This document shows positions 25,210 through 33,447 of a DNA stretch of 64,000 bases, one piece after another (the stretch's first letter is position 1; each line of letters starts with the position of its first letter). A program made the translations under genes and the position numbers. The notes beneath the pieces were generated by a model, which saw only the letters and a list, made by a program, of their open reading frames with translations, did no database searches and was not told the origin of the DNA. The stretch is from Paenibacillus luteus (GTDB taxonomy: Bacteria > Bacillota > Bacilli > Paenibacillales > Paenibacillaceae), in contig NZ_SKCD01000011.1 of assembly GCF_006542765.1 (NCBI RefSeq), positions 248,001 through 312,000 on the forward strand. The letters run 5' to 3'.

Positions 25210-26826
25210 CTAATCATTTAAAGGAAACTTTCTCTCCAGCCGATAAATCTCTTTTCTTGACTTGACTCCACTGCTTTGCATGCGCAAGGCATGACGCTTT
25301 CTGTTTCTTAACTCCAGAAGAAAGATGAGAAGAGCTGTGATGGCGACCGCCCCTGCGCCCCAATGATGGATGTAAACCGAGGCTAGGCAAGAGGATGCTG
25401 TCAGCCATATGACGGCTAGCCAATTGACGGGAACGCTCCAGGCTCCAATCCGCCATGGTGCGAAACGCCAAATCGCAGCCACTTCTCCCCTCCTTAACTT
25501 TAGAACAATAGGGATAACATAAGAAATATGCAAAGATATAATGGCAAACGATAATAAAACGAGAATCATTTGATCGCGGGAGAAAATAAACATGAGTCCC
25601 AGCATCACGAGTGAAGCTATGACACCTAGCCATATAGCGTAGTAAGGCACCTGCTGCTTCACGGATACGGCAGACCATTTTTTGTGCAAAGGCAAAGCCT
25701 TTTCTCTTGCCAGGCTGAATAGAATACGTGAGCTTATCGTCAACGTATGCAAACCGCTCCCCCACAGAGAGCCAACCACTAGAAATAAAATAATGGCTGA
25801 TCCTCCTGTACCCGTTTTTGCTGCAGCCAGAAACAAGCCTAAGCCGTCTGACTGAACAGATCCAGCAGCGGTCAGCAGGATAAAAGCTAGCAGCACAAAG
25901 CCAAATACGAACGTATACGCCGTTGAGAGATAAATGGCCCATGGCACGCGAATACGCGGATCGATGGTTTCTTCCGCTCCGTGACTGGCACCATCCATGC
26001 CGACGAAAAGTTTAAGCAGCAGCATCGTACCGCTCATGAAGGCTCCTCCAGTTACCGTACCGTTCCACTCTGCATTTTGAAATTGATAAAGCAAAACAAG
26101 AGAATACGCCCCTGGCCAAAACAACCATAGAAGTCCAGCCATCATGATGAGCACAATTCCGGCCTGCAGCCATATTCCAAGAGATTGCAAGCTCCCCAGA
26201 AGCGGCTTCCCCCAGTGATTGAGGACTCCTTGCGCAAGCGTCATTACGATAAGCGTACACCAAAAGGTGAAATCAGTTGCTTGATAAGCGAACTTATCCG
26301 AAAACAAGCGATCAAGAAGCGCAGCGCAAGCACAGTTTAGAAGCGTGTGCATGGCAAGTTGGCCAGCGGCTTGAAAATATCCGGCTCTCCATCCCCATTT
26401 TCGCCCGCCTAAGACTGATGCAACATGGTACACGCCACCTGCGGTTGGCACAGCTGATGCCAGTTCGGCGAGTGAAGCACTGACGGCTAGCCCAAACAAT
26501 GCTAATATCGGCAAGCCGAATCCAAGAACGGAGGCTCCTCCCTCCCCGATCGCAGGGCCGAATAAAAAAGCCGCGCTTCCGATCAATGCTGCAGCATTGA
26601 AGGATAACCCAAAGGAGGAAAGTCCTCCCCATCTGCGCCTGAGCTGCTGCGCGAATCCAAATTGATGCAAATCATGAGCATCCTGCAAAAGCTGAGCTGT
26701 TCTCCCGTACTCAAGCATGCTCTTGTGTCTGGACGATTGAATGGATTGCTGCGCCTTGAAAGCAATGGCTACCACGACAATACATACGCTAATGAGCAGC
26801 ACTATGCCAGCTAGAACCTGAATCAT
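25210..26826 (-). CDS. APC-superfamily amino acid/amine permease
   Basis: This 538-residue protein has about 13 hydrophobic segments. An N-terminal helix (residues 3-22) and a charged cytoplasmic stretch (25-65) precede the APC core, which starts at FGLSFNAAALIGSAAFLFGPAIGEGGAS. ASLAELASAVPTAGGVYHVAS is the conserved TM2-loop of GABA/amino acid permeases, and MDGASHGAEETIDPRIRVPWAIYLS is split here as a recognisable DGA..AEE block. The extra N-terminal helix is unusual for the family, which normally begins with the cytoplasmic segment. The substrate cannot be predicted. It is the last gene of its unit; the hairpin at 26904 lies between it and the receiver gene. Confidence 0.83.
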   Translation of the reverse strand: MIQVLAGIVLLISVCIVVVAIAFKAQQSIQSSRHKSMLEYGRTAQLLQDAHDLHQFGFAQQLRRRWGGLSSFGLSFNAAALIGSAAFLFGPAIGEGGASVLGFGLPILALFGLAVSASLAELASAVPTAGGVYHVASVLGGRKWGWRAGYFQAAGQLAMHTLLNCACAALLDRLFSDKFAYQATDFTFWCTLIVMTLAQGVLNHWGKPLLGSLQSLGIWLQAGIVLIMMAGLLWLFWPGAYSLVLLYQFQNAEWNGTVTGGAFMSGTMLLLKLFVGMDGASHGAEETIDPRIRVPWAIYLSTAYTFVFGFVLLAFILLTAAGSVQSDGLGLFLAAAKTGTGGSAIILFLVVGSLWGSGLHTLTISSRILFSLAREKALPLHKKWSAVSVKQQVPYYAIWLGVIASLVMLGLMFIFSRDQMILVLLSFAIISLHISYVIPIVLKLRRGEVAAIWRFAPWRIGAWSVPVNWLAVIWLTASSCLASVYIHHWGAGAVAITALLIFLLELRNRKRHALRMQSSGVKSRKEIYRLERKFPLND

Positions 26827-26903
26827 CCGAACACCCCCTTACGTAACTATATGAGCATGAAAGGAATGGCATGCAGCCTCCGCTACCTGAACGGATGACA
26901 CAG

Positions 26904-26934
26904 CAAAAAGCCCTGCATCCCGCAGATGCAGAGC
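26904..26934 (-). terminator. Terminator after the receiver gene
   Basis: On the minus strand, GCTCTGCATC and GATGCAGGGC form a 10-bp stem (with one G-U) around a 5-nt loop, followed by CUUUUUG. It lies 30 bp beyond the receiver stop and upstream of the APC permease gene. Confidence 0.7.
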
Positions 26935-26963
26935 ATTGGTTACTCCGAAGAGCGAACCGCTGG

Positions 26964-27548
26964 TCAGTGAGCTTGTTCCATGAGCAGAAGAACTTCCTCT
27001 TTCAGCTCGATGATATCAAAGGGCTTCGTAAAACACTGGCTTATGCCAAGCTTTAACGCTTCCTCCATTTTGGAAGGTTCGGCATAGGCAGTAATAAGCA
27101 CGACAGGCACTGCTTGCGATTGTTTCCTAATCTCCCGAAGCACATCAATGCCATCTATGTCCGGCATTTTCAAATCGAGCAGCACGCAGTTCAACACATG
27201 CTTTCCAATCAGCTTTAAAGCGGCATCCCCATTCTCGGCTTCAAACACCTCTACGCCCTGTGAGGCAAACAACTCCTTAAGCATAAGCCGGATTGATGGC
27301 TGATCGTCCACCACCAAAATTTTTTTATCCGTTAACGGGCCTCGTTCAGTAAAGCTTGGGCGGTCTGCAGGCAGCGGCCGTTGAACGGGCAGCTGTTGTG
27401 TCGATAAGATGCTTGCCATATTCGACGGGACAATCTTAGAGGGTTCCTTAATCGGCTCTGGCTTCTTTTCTATTTTACGTTGATGGTAATAAACAAACGA
27501 CACGGCAACAAGCATTGCAGCGGCGAAAAGTACGAAGAAATAGGTCAA
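26964..27548 (-). CDS. Membrane-anchored Spo0F-like single receiver protein
   Basis: This 194-residue protein has one N-terminal transmembrane segment (residues 3-21), a 50-residue K/E/P-rich linker and a complete receiver domain (75-192) with no output domain. Active-site residues are all present: Asp81, Asp82, phospho-acceptor Asp125 (LLDLKMPDIDG), Thr153 (ITAY) and Lys175 (FTKPFDI). The ILVVDDQPSIR start and TKPFDIIEL end are very close in style to Spo0F, a phosphorelay intermediate, but Spo0F is soluble and about 120 residues. This suggests a membrane-tethered phosphorelay or phosphate-sink protein. No histidine kinase is adjacent. The gene is 63 bp after the DUF3298-type gene. Confidence 0.85.
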   Translation of the reverse strand: MTYFFVLFAAAMLVAVSFVYYHQRKIEKKPEPIKEPSKIVPSNMASILSTQQLPVQRPLPADRPSFTERGPLTDKKILVVDDQPSIRLMLKELFASQGVEVFEAENGDAALKLIGKHVLNCVLLDLKMPDIDGIDVLREIRKQSQAVPVVLITAYAEPSKMEEALKLGISQCFTKPFDIIELKEEVLLLMEQAH

Positions 27549-27611
27549 TGCGTCGTCTCCTTAAAGCTTTGCGGCTTACAGCAGCTTAGCATAAGTTAGG
27601 CTTGTTACAAA

Positions 27612-28223
27612 CTAGTCGTTAACGGTCATGGCTCCAAGCGGCCCGTCATCGTTAATGATATCCTGAAGCTCGTAGACCGATATGGGAAAGTAAAGAAAAC
27701 CGAATACATAGGCAGCCAGCTCATAGAGCTGAAAGTAAATGACTAGCGAACGATCTGCCACATAATAATCCTGATCCGGTCGGATACTTTTGAATGGCTC
27801 CAATGTATCGATCTTCCGGAGCTTGATTTGGGCGCTTACAATCGCGCTTATCCGTGCTATATAGTTGGAGCCAGGTTTAAACAGCTGTGCAAGCGTATAG
27901 GTTTGCCCCGTGGATTGCTTAAAGGTGATCGAATGCTGCAAGGTTAGACCATGCGCTCCACCCGTAAAAGCATAGTTGAACAATGAAAGGCTGAGGTAAT
28001 CCTTTTGATTGTTTTTCTGTTCGAAGTAACCCAGCATCTGGGCATTCGGATCATCCAACGAACCTTGGCTGTGCACAAGCTGCTGCACGGATTGATGAAT
28101 GGTATGGTTTATTTTTTTATCTGCGGCTTCGCTTTTGCCTCCACTCACGTAGGGAAGCGCAAGCTCTGCTTTCGGGAAATCTGCCTTGGCGGTCTGAATG
28201 ACGACGGGCGGTTGAAATGGCAT
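27612..28223 (-). CDS. DUF4163/DUF3298 (RsiV-like) domain protein without signal
   Basis: This 203-residue protein has ALPYVSGGKSEAADKKIN near residue 20 (the DUF4163 start), FNYAFTGGAHGLT (about 85-97, the GGAHG motif of this family) and a C-terminal DUF3298 region with YELAAYVFGFLYFPIS. In RsiV and related proteins this unit is extracytoplasmic and binds lysozyme or inhibits proteins; this copy has no signal peptide or helix and so appears cytoplasmic. The start codon follows AGGAAGGTG. Function unknown. Confidence 0.75.
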   Translation of the reverse strand: MPFQPPVVIQTAKADFPKAELALPYVSGGKSEAADKKINHTIHQSVQQLVHSQGSLDDPNAQMLGYFEQKNNQKDYLSLSLFNYAFTGGAHGLTLQHSITFKQSTGQTYTLAQLFKPGSNYIARISAIVSAQIKLRKIDTLEPFKSIRPDQDYYVADRSLVIYFQLYELAAYVFGFLYFPISVYELQDIINDDGPLGAMTVND

Positions 28224-28238
28224 GTGGAAGACACCTTC

Positions 28239-28751
28239 CTATTCGGTAAGATGCTCCATTGTATGCACGGTACGGCTCATCTCATACCAAGTGATGCCAC
28301 CATGCGTAGAGCTTGATGGTCCGTGAAGCCGAAAATGCTTGTCCTCATAAAAAGGAATTAAATGCTTCTCGCACATTAAAATTATTTTTTCAATAGCCGC
28401 CGCTTCACATTGCTCAATTAGTTTCTGCATCAATAAAGCACCTATACCCTGTCTGCGCTGCCCTTCATCAACTGCCACAGTCAGTACACAAAAGTTGCTG
28501 CCCTCCGCAGCATCCCCCTGTACCCCTTTCATCTCATCGCCACAATCGCTTTGAAACGTTCGTATGCCGTTGGAAATGCCAACCAGTTGGTCGCCAATCC
28601 AAGCCGACCAGAAGAATGGACGATAATGATCATAACGGTACCGAAAGCCCTCCAGCGTCGCCGCAGCGTCCTCAGAGTAGCAGTTCTTCTCTAGTGCGAT
28701 GGCAGCACTCAGTTCATGCTCTTCAATCAACCGCAGTTTAATTGTACTCAC
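28239..28751 (-). CDS. GNAT-family N-acetyltransferase
   Basis: This 170-residue GNAT protein has the acetyl-CoA-binding motif A (VDEGQRRQGIGALLMQKL, about residues 92-110) preceded by the FCVLTVAV strand. Translation starts at GTG, which overlaps the stop of the ABC ATPase gene (GTGA). The acceptor is unknown; PanM-like or serotonin-type members look similar. Confidence 0.82.
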   Translation of the reverse strand: MSTIKLRLIEEHELSAAIALEKNCYSEDAAATLEGFRYRYDHYRPFFWSAWIGDQLVGISNGIRTFQSDCGDEMKGVQGDAAEGSNFCVLTVAVDEGQRRQGIGALLMQKLIEQCEAAAIEKIILMCEKHLIPFYEDKHFRLHGPSSSTHGGITWYEMSRTVHTMEHLTE

Positions 28752-29473
28752 AGCAACGATTTCTCCCGCTCCGTCAATCTTCTGCCTGTTACGTCCACGA
28801 CAAGCTTGCCATTATTCAATCCAAGAATGCGATCGGCAAAGCGCTCCGCCCAGTCTCCCTGATGCATGACGGCAATGACAATGACGCCCTGCTCTTTGCA
28901 GAGCGCTTTCAAATCAGTCAATACCTGGTCGGCCGTATGCGGATCAAGTCCTGACACCGGTTCATCCGCCGCGATTACTTTGGCGCCATGCACAAGAGCT
29001 CTCGCAATGGCCATACGCTGCCGCTCTCCCCCGCTGAGGGTGCTTGCCTTCTGATGGGCCTTGTCGATCAGGCCGCGTTTCTCGATCATGTCCATGGCAC
29101 CCATATAATCGTCATTGCGAACCATGCCCGTCCATCTGCGCCAAGCCGGCGTTTGGGTAACCGAACCAATAATGACATTCTTTAATCCTGTTTTGTTGGG
29201 GAACAGAAACGGCTTTTCTTCCACATAGGCTACCTGCTGCTTTACTTTAAGCTTGCCAGTAAAGCCTTCCTTGAAAACATCCTTGCCTTCGAATTGATAA
29301 GAGCCCTCTGTCCACTTTTCTTGCAGGGCAAGGCAGCGCAGCAGCGTCGACTTTCCGCTTCCGCTGTCTCCTTTTATTGCGACAAAGTCTCCGGGATATA
29401 CCTCGAAGCTAATATCGTCCAGCACCTTTGGCCCGCCTGGAATACGTTTGGATAGGTTCTTTATTCTGATCAT
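28748..29473 (-). CDS. Orphan PhnC-like ABC transporter ATP-binding protein
   Basis: This 241-residue ATPase resembles phosphonate/amino-acid importer ATPases: Walker A GDSGSGKSTLL, signature LSGGERQRMAIARAL, Walker B VIAADEPVSGLDP, H-loop VMHQGD. The Q-loop position reads YVEEKPFLFP, with Glu replacing the usual Gln. The ATG at 29473 is preferred because GAAGGAGCG lies upstream; an earlier in-frame start at 29500 has no ribosome site. No permease or binding protein is adjacent, so the ATPase may serve a distant transporter or act outside transport. It heads a leftward operon divergent from the LexA-boxed gene. Confidence 0.83.
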   Translation of the reverse strand: MIRIKNLSKRIPGGPKVLDDISFEVYPGDFVAIKGDSGSGKSTLLRCLALQEKWTEGSYQFEGKDVFKEGFTGKLKVKQQVAYVEEKPFLFPNKTGLKNVIIGSVTQTPAWRRWTGMVRNDDYMGAMDMIEKRGLIDKAHQKASTLSGGERQRMAIARALVHGAKVIAADEPVSGLDPHTADQVLTDLKALCKEQGVIVIAVMHQGDWAERFADRILGLNNGKLVVDVTGRRLTEREKSLL

Positions 29474-29547
29474 TTTCCGCGCTCCTTCTGTTTGCAGCAA
29501 CTGCCTCTATGAATCTAGTTTACGTTAAACAAAAAACAGTTTCCATA

Positions 29548-29589
29548 CGAACAAATGTTTGGTATAATAAAAACAAGAACAAACGTTCT
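29548..29589 (+). promoter_or_regulatory. SOS promoter with two LexA boxes
   Basis: Box 1 CGAACAAATGTTTG (29548-29561) matches the Bacillus LexA/DinR consensus CGAAC-N4-GTTYG in both half-sites. Box 2 AGAACAAACGTTCT (29576-29589) matches in GAAC-N4-GTTC. They flank a TATAAT -10 element (29563-29568), with a weak TTTCCA -35 at 29540-29545. Repressor on either box would block the promoter, so the downstream gene should be induced by DNA damage. Confidence 0.8.
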
Positions 29590-29631
29590 AACGATCATCG
29601 AATTCAACCATTTGAAGGAGGCCTGATCACC

Positions 29632-29856
29632 ATGAATAACATCTGCGAAAATTTCCGTTATTTAGAGAATGGACGTCCTGGACGCGACCTTACTTTTAAG
29701 TTTTACGCCGATGGACGGCTAATCATTATTGACAATGTAGCAGAGGAGGTGATCACTCCCAATGATTTGAAAGGTGCGAGCAAGGACTTTTATGTTCGTA
29801 GACGAATCGCTTTTATTAAGAATCAATTAAGAGCCTCGCAGCTCAAATATGCATAA
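29632..29856 (+). CDS. Small SOS-controlled protein of unknown function (74 residues)
   Basis: I do not recognise the family. The protein starts at the ATG at 29632 after GAAGGAGG, is 74 residues long and basic, with no signal peptide or membrane helix. It begins MNNICENFRYLENGRPGRD, has a beta-rich middle (FKFYADGRLIIID) and a basic C-terminal helix (YVRRRIAFIKNQLRAS). It differs from YneA, the known small SOS division inhibitor, which has a helix and LysM domain. Two LexA boxes and a dedicated terminator make it a genuine single-gene SOS unit. Nucleic-acid binding is possible from the basic tail but is not shown. Confidence 0.8.
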   Translation: MNNICENFRYLENGRPGRDLTFKFYADGRLIIIDNVAEEVITPNDLKGASKDFYVRRRIAFIKNQLRASQLKYA

Positions 29857-29868
29857 ATACAAAGATGA

Positions 29869-29894
29869 GGAGAGCCGGTTCAGGCTCTCCTTTT
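29869..29894 (+). terminator. Terminator of the SOS-controlled small gene
   Basis: GGAGAGCC and GGCTCTCC form an 8-bp stem with a 6-nt loop followed by UUUU, 12 bp after the stop. Confidence 0.85.
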
Positions 29895-30004
29895 CTGTTG
29901 AATTTCTTTAACATGCTTAAGGAAGCTCTTTTTTTATTTCATTTGTCATTATGCCTATTTTTCAGAAAAACAATATGAATTTGAATCAAACCGCTTCCCT
30001 TTCA

Positions 30005-30034
30005 TTGACTCTACCCCACCAATTGCGGTAGATT
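30005..30034 (+). promoter_or_regulatory. Promoter of the HAD hydrolase gene
   Basis: TTGACT (30005-30010) and TAGATT (30029-30034) have an 18-bp spacer that contains half of a CTACC...GGTAG inverted repeat, a possible operator. Confidence 0.5.
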
Positions 30035-30072
30035 GGTCATATAGTTTCAAGTTTCGCAAAGGAGAGTTCTAT

Positions 30073-30807
30073 ATGAAGCAACAAATCATGTTTGACCTCG
30101 ACGATACGTTAATCCACTGTAACAAATATTTTTATTTGGTTATCGACCAATATATTGATTCGATGACTACCTGGTTCGGAAGCTCTCCTCTGGTCAGCGT
30201 ACAGGCCATTCGGGACAAGCAAATGGAGATTGATATTGCAGGAGTGGCCGTATTCGGCTTTAAGAGTGAACATTTCCCACAATCTTTCGTAGATACCTAC
30301 ATCCACTTTTCCCATCTAACGGGCCGCAAACGCTCCATGAATGAAGAAAACTTCTTGTGGAAGCTCGGAATGAGCGTTTACGAACATGACGCAGAACCTT
30401 ATCCTAATATGGAACAAACGTTATTTTCGCTTGCCGAAGCAGGACATGAACTTCATCTGTACACAGGTGGAGAATTGCCTATTCAGCGCCGAAAAATTGA
30501 AAAAATGAATTTGGAGCGTTATTTTGATTCCCGCATTTACATTCGCAGATTGAAGAACAGCGATGCTTTGGAGAGCATTTTATCGACAGGCCTCTTTGAC
30601 AGAAGCAGTACATGGATGGTTGGCAACTCCATACGTACAGATGTCGTGCCAGCCCTGACTGCTGGTATTCATGCCATTCACATGCGAGCGGTATCCGAAT
30701 GGGAATTTAACGTCATCCAGATTGAAGTCGAGCCAAAGGGCGCCTTTTTGACGCTGGACCATTTAAAGGATGTGCCTGACGCGATCCATGACTACGTGAA
30801 CCGATAA
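30073..30807 (+). CDS. HAD-superfamily hydrolase
   Basis: This 244-residue HAD phosphatase has motif I FDLDDTLIH (nucleophile and acid Asp), motif II YTGG (about residue 135), and motif IV WMVGNSIRTDVVPALTAG with the acidic metal ligand. A large helical cap lies between motifs I and II (about 20-110). Family members hydrolyse phosphate esters or act as phosphonatases; the substrate is not predictable. The start follows AAAGGAGAG. It is a single-gene unit between two terminators. Confidence 0.87.
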   Translation: MKQQIMFDLDDTLIHCNKYFYLVIDQYIDSMTTWFGSSPLVSVQAIRDKQMEIDIAGVAVFGFKSEHFPQSFVDTYIHFSHLTGRKRSMNEENFLWKLGMSVYEHDAEPYPNMEQTLFSLAEAGHELHLYTGGELPIQRRKIEKMNLERYFDSRIYIRRLKNSDALESILSTGLFDRSSTWMVGNSIRTDVVPALTAGIHAIHMRAVSEWEFNVIQIEVEPKGAFLTLDHLKDVPDAIHDYVNR

Positions 30808-30831
30808 GCTCAGTCAAAAATAAATAGACCC

Positions 30832-30874
30832 GGATCTGCCTCGCAGTAAGCGAGATCGATTCGGGTCTATTTTT
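30832..30874. terminator. Bidirectional terminator between HAD gene and topB
   Basis: AAATAGACCCG and CGGGTCTATTT form an outer stem, with an inner CTCGC/GCGAG helix. A and T flanks on both sides suit the converging genes. Confidence 0.8.
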
Positions 30875-30905
30875 ATTATTAATTGACCGTAACCAAGCGA
30901 ACATG

Positions 30906-33167
30906 CTACTGCTCGATCGCCAGCTCCCCAGTGTCGATATTACGAATAACGATTTTTCCTTCTCCCGGTGTTCCATCCGCTAGTTCAAGCTTCAGCTTCG
31001 CAGTTTTGCCTTTCTCCACTAATGCCCGAACCTGAGAATCCGTTAAGCTTCTTCCGAAGCTTTCCTTCCAAATAACAAATTTGCACCCTTCTTTGTAATG
31101 GGAGCAGCCATAGCCTTTACGTCCCATAAAGATCGATCCGCCGCAGCCTGCACGAGGACAAGCCGCAATGACAACAGGCCTTCCTCCAGCTGCTTGGGGA
31201 ACCTTCTCTGCGCTCTTCTGTTGAGTCCCGCTGGCTTTCGCTTTCGTTACTCGTGACCGCGGAGCAGCTGCGGATTTCCCTGCTCCCCCTCTGCCTGAGG
31301 CAGGAGCTTCGCTTTCGAACGAAGTTTTTGCAGCACGGGACTGGACACGAACCTTGTCGACAATCATCGTAGCGAATTTTTTGACATTTTCCATAAATTG
31401 TCCATCCGAGGCCGTTCCTCTTGAAATTTCGTTCAAGCGCCTCTCCCACAGCCCGGTCATCTCTGGAGAAGTTAGCAGGTCAATTCCGGCACCACGTATG
31501 AGCTCGATAGCAGTTCTGCCCTTTTGCGTTACCTGAATTTTCTTCCCCTGCATCTCCACATAACCTACGTTTTTCAACCGCTCAATCGTTGCGGCTCTCG
31601 TAGCCGGCGTACCAAGGCCAGAATCCTTCATCGCATCGCGGACATCCTCATCCTCGATTTGCTTGCCGGCGCTTTCCATTGCTTTGAGAAGCGTGCCCTC
31701 CGTATAATGCTTAGGCGGCTGCGTGTCTTTCTCCTTTACGATGGCATCGGAACACACGACGCCTTCATCAGTTGAAATCGAGAAGGGTTCATTCACCTCA
31801 ATCTCTTCTTCCTCAGCATCTTCCTTGTCTTTTCCTTTGGCTGTCGGCTTAGCCTTTTCCTTCTTTTGATCGGCATAAATCACCTTCCAGCCTAAGCTGA
31901 GCAGCTCCTTAACCGTCGTTTTGAAATGTTCATTCTCCACTTCGGTTATAACGGTATGCACCTTATATTCTGCGGCTGGATAAAATTGCGACAGAAACCG
32001 TCTGACGACAAGATCGTAAAGCTTTTGCTCATCGGGACTAAGATTGTTTGCCTTGCGATTCGTAGGCAGGATTGCATGATGGTCCTCAACCTTCGTCGGA
32101 TTACAAATAAATTTATTTCCTTTGTGCACCAGACTGCGATTAGCTCCTTTTACGAGCTCATCATAGCTTGTCCCCTGCAGCGCATTCAGCGTTTTGTGCA
32201 TTTCCGGTATATTTTGCTCTGTCACATAGTTGGAATTCGTTCTTGGATAAGAGATCACCTTATGTTTCTCGTACAGCGCTTGGGCGGTATCGAGCGTTTT
32301 TTTCGCTGAAAAACCATATTTGCCGTTCGCTTCTCGCTGGAGCAGAGTAAGGTCATACAACTTGAAAGGATACTCCTTCGTATCCTTCACCTCATAGGAA
32401 GCAATGCGGGCTTGCTTGCCTTTTACTTTGGCTGCCAAAGCTTCAACCTTAGCTTGGTCGGTCATTCTCTCGCCCTGCCACATCGCTTTATACGTCAGCT
32501 CGTTTTGCGTAAAGTGTCCTTCCAGTTCAAAAAACTTTAGCGACGAGAAAGCTTCAATTAGCTTCTGGCGATCATAGATCAACGCAAGCACAGGCGTTTG
32601 AACTCTTCCTACGGACAACAGCACGTTATGTTTCGTCGTAAAGGCGCGGGAACCGTTCATACCAATAAGCCAATCCGCTTCGCTCCTAGCCGTTGCCGCA
32701 CGCGTCAGATTCTCATACTCGGCGCCTTCCTTCAACTCATCGAAGCCTTTGCGGATCGTCTCGGGCGTAAGATCCGAGATCCACAGCCGCTTGACCGGCT
32801 GGTTCAGCTTTAAGTGGCGCTGAATCAGCGAGAAAATATATTGCCCTTCCCGCCCCGCATCGCAGGAGTTGACGAGCAAATTGCTTCGCTTGGCCAGATC
32901 CCCAATAACCTTAAGCTGATCGATCGTTTTTTTGTTCGGAACCAGCTTAAACTGCGCCGGAATGATCGGAAGATCGTTAATATTCCATTTTTTATAGCGG
33001 TCATCATAAGCATCCGGTTCCGCGAGCCCGATGAGATGCCCAATCGCCCATGTAATAATATAGTGTTCGCCTTCTATGTAGGAACGGTGATTTTTTGCTT
33101 TGGGATCGATTGCGGCGGCTATATTTCTTCCCATATCGGGTTTTTCCGCAATGATTAGTGTCTTCAA
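30906..33167 (-). CDS. topB: DNA topoisomerase III
   Basis: This 753-residue type IA topoisomerase begins with the Toprim domain (MKTLIIAEKPDMGRNIAAA, acidic residues in NSCDAGREGQYIF). It has the active-site Tyr in ISYPRTNSNY and the GLGTPATRAATIE block. An acidic insert (KDKEDAEEEEIEVNE, about 460-475) is unusual. A C-terminal tail has a Lys/Ala-rich linker and a CPRAGCGG...GCSHYKEGC zinc-finger-like module plus another domain. The start is TTG (33167) with GAAGGAG 12 nt upstream; the frame is open further to 33236 but without a ribosome site. TopB decatenates single-strand-linked DNA and works with RecQ-type helicases. Confidence 0.93.
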   Translation of the reverse strand: MKTLIIAEKPDMGRNIAAAIDPKAKNHRSYIEGEHYIITWAIGHLIGLAEPDAYDDRYKKWNINDLPIIPAQFKLVPNKKTIDQLKVIGDLAKRSNLLVNSCDAGREGQYIFSLIQRHLKLNQPVKRLWISDLTPETIRKGFDELKEGAEYENLTRAATARSEADWLIGMNGSRAFTTKHNVLLSVGRVQTPVLALIYDRQKLIEAFSSLKFFELEGHFTQNELTYKAMWQGERMTDQAKVEALAAKVKGKQARIASYEVKDTKEYPFKLYDLTLLQREANGKYGFSAKKTLDTAQALYEKHKVISYPRTNSNYVTEQNIPEMHKTLNALQGTSYDELVKGANRSLVHKGNKFICNPTKVEDHHAILPTNRKANNLSPDEQKLYDLVVRRFLSQFYPAAEYKVHTVITEVENEHFKTTVKELLSLGWKVIYADQKKEKAKPTAKGKDKEDAEEEEIEVNEPFSISTDEGVVCSDAIVKEKDTQPPKHYTEGTLLKAMESAGKQIEDEDVRDAMKDSGLGTPATRAATIERLKNVGYVEMQGKKIQVTQKGRTAIELIRGAGIDLLTSPEMTGLWERRLNEISRGTASDGQFMENVKKFATMIVDKVRVQSRAAKTSFESEAPASGRGGAGKSAAAPRSRVTKAKASGTQQKSAEKVPQAAGGRPVVIAACPRAGCGGSIFMGRKGYGCSHYKEGCKFVIWKESFGRSLTDSQVRALVEKGKTAKLKLELADGTPGEGKIVIRNIDTGELAIEQ

Positions 33168-33325
33168 AAGATAATCGCTCCTTCTATAAGCATTTCGCAA
33201 GCTTGCCGGCTGATGCAGGCCATAACCAGTATTCATCCGCTTCGCAAGGTGTGGCCTCTAAACATTTTACAGACTTCTCGATCAAAAGGGAATCCTTTTA
33301 ACCGTTTCAGGAGTAGAAATCAGCC

Positions 33326-33368
33326 AAAAAAATAACCCAATAGGACGTTTGTCCCAATTGGGTTATTT
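33326..33368 (-). terminator. Terminator of the membrane lysozyme-like gene
   Basis: On the minus strand, the stem AAATAACCCAAT/ATTGGGTTATTT (12 bp), with an inner GGAC/GTCC helix, is followed by seven U. It lies 80 bp after the stop at 33448. Confidence 0.85.
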
Positions 33369-33447
33369 GGTATAAGAACTATTCAATGCATAATGGCTAT
33401 AGCATTTCTGTCATTCATTATAAGCAGTCAAGCAGAGTCTAAAGTTG

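Noticed and set aside
33168..33236. Longer TopB N-terminus
   Set aside because: The family start MKTLIIAEKPDMG aligns with the TTG at 33167, which has GAAGGAG upstream.
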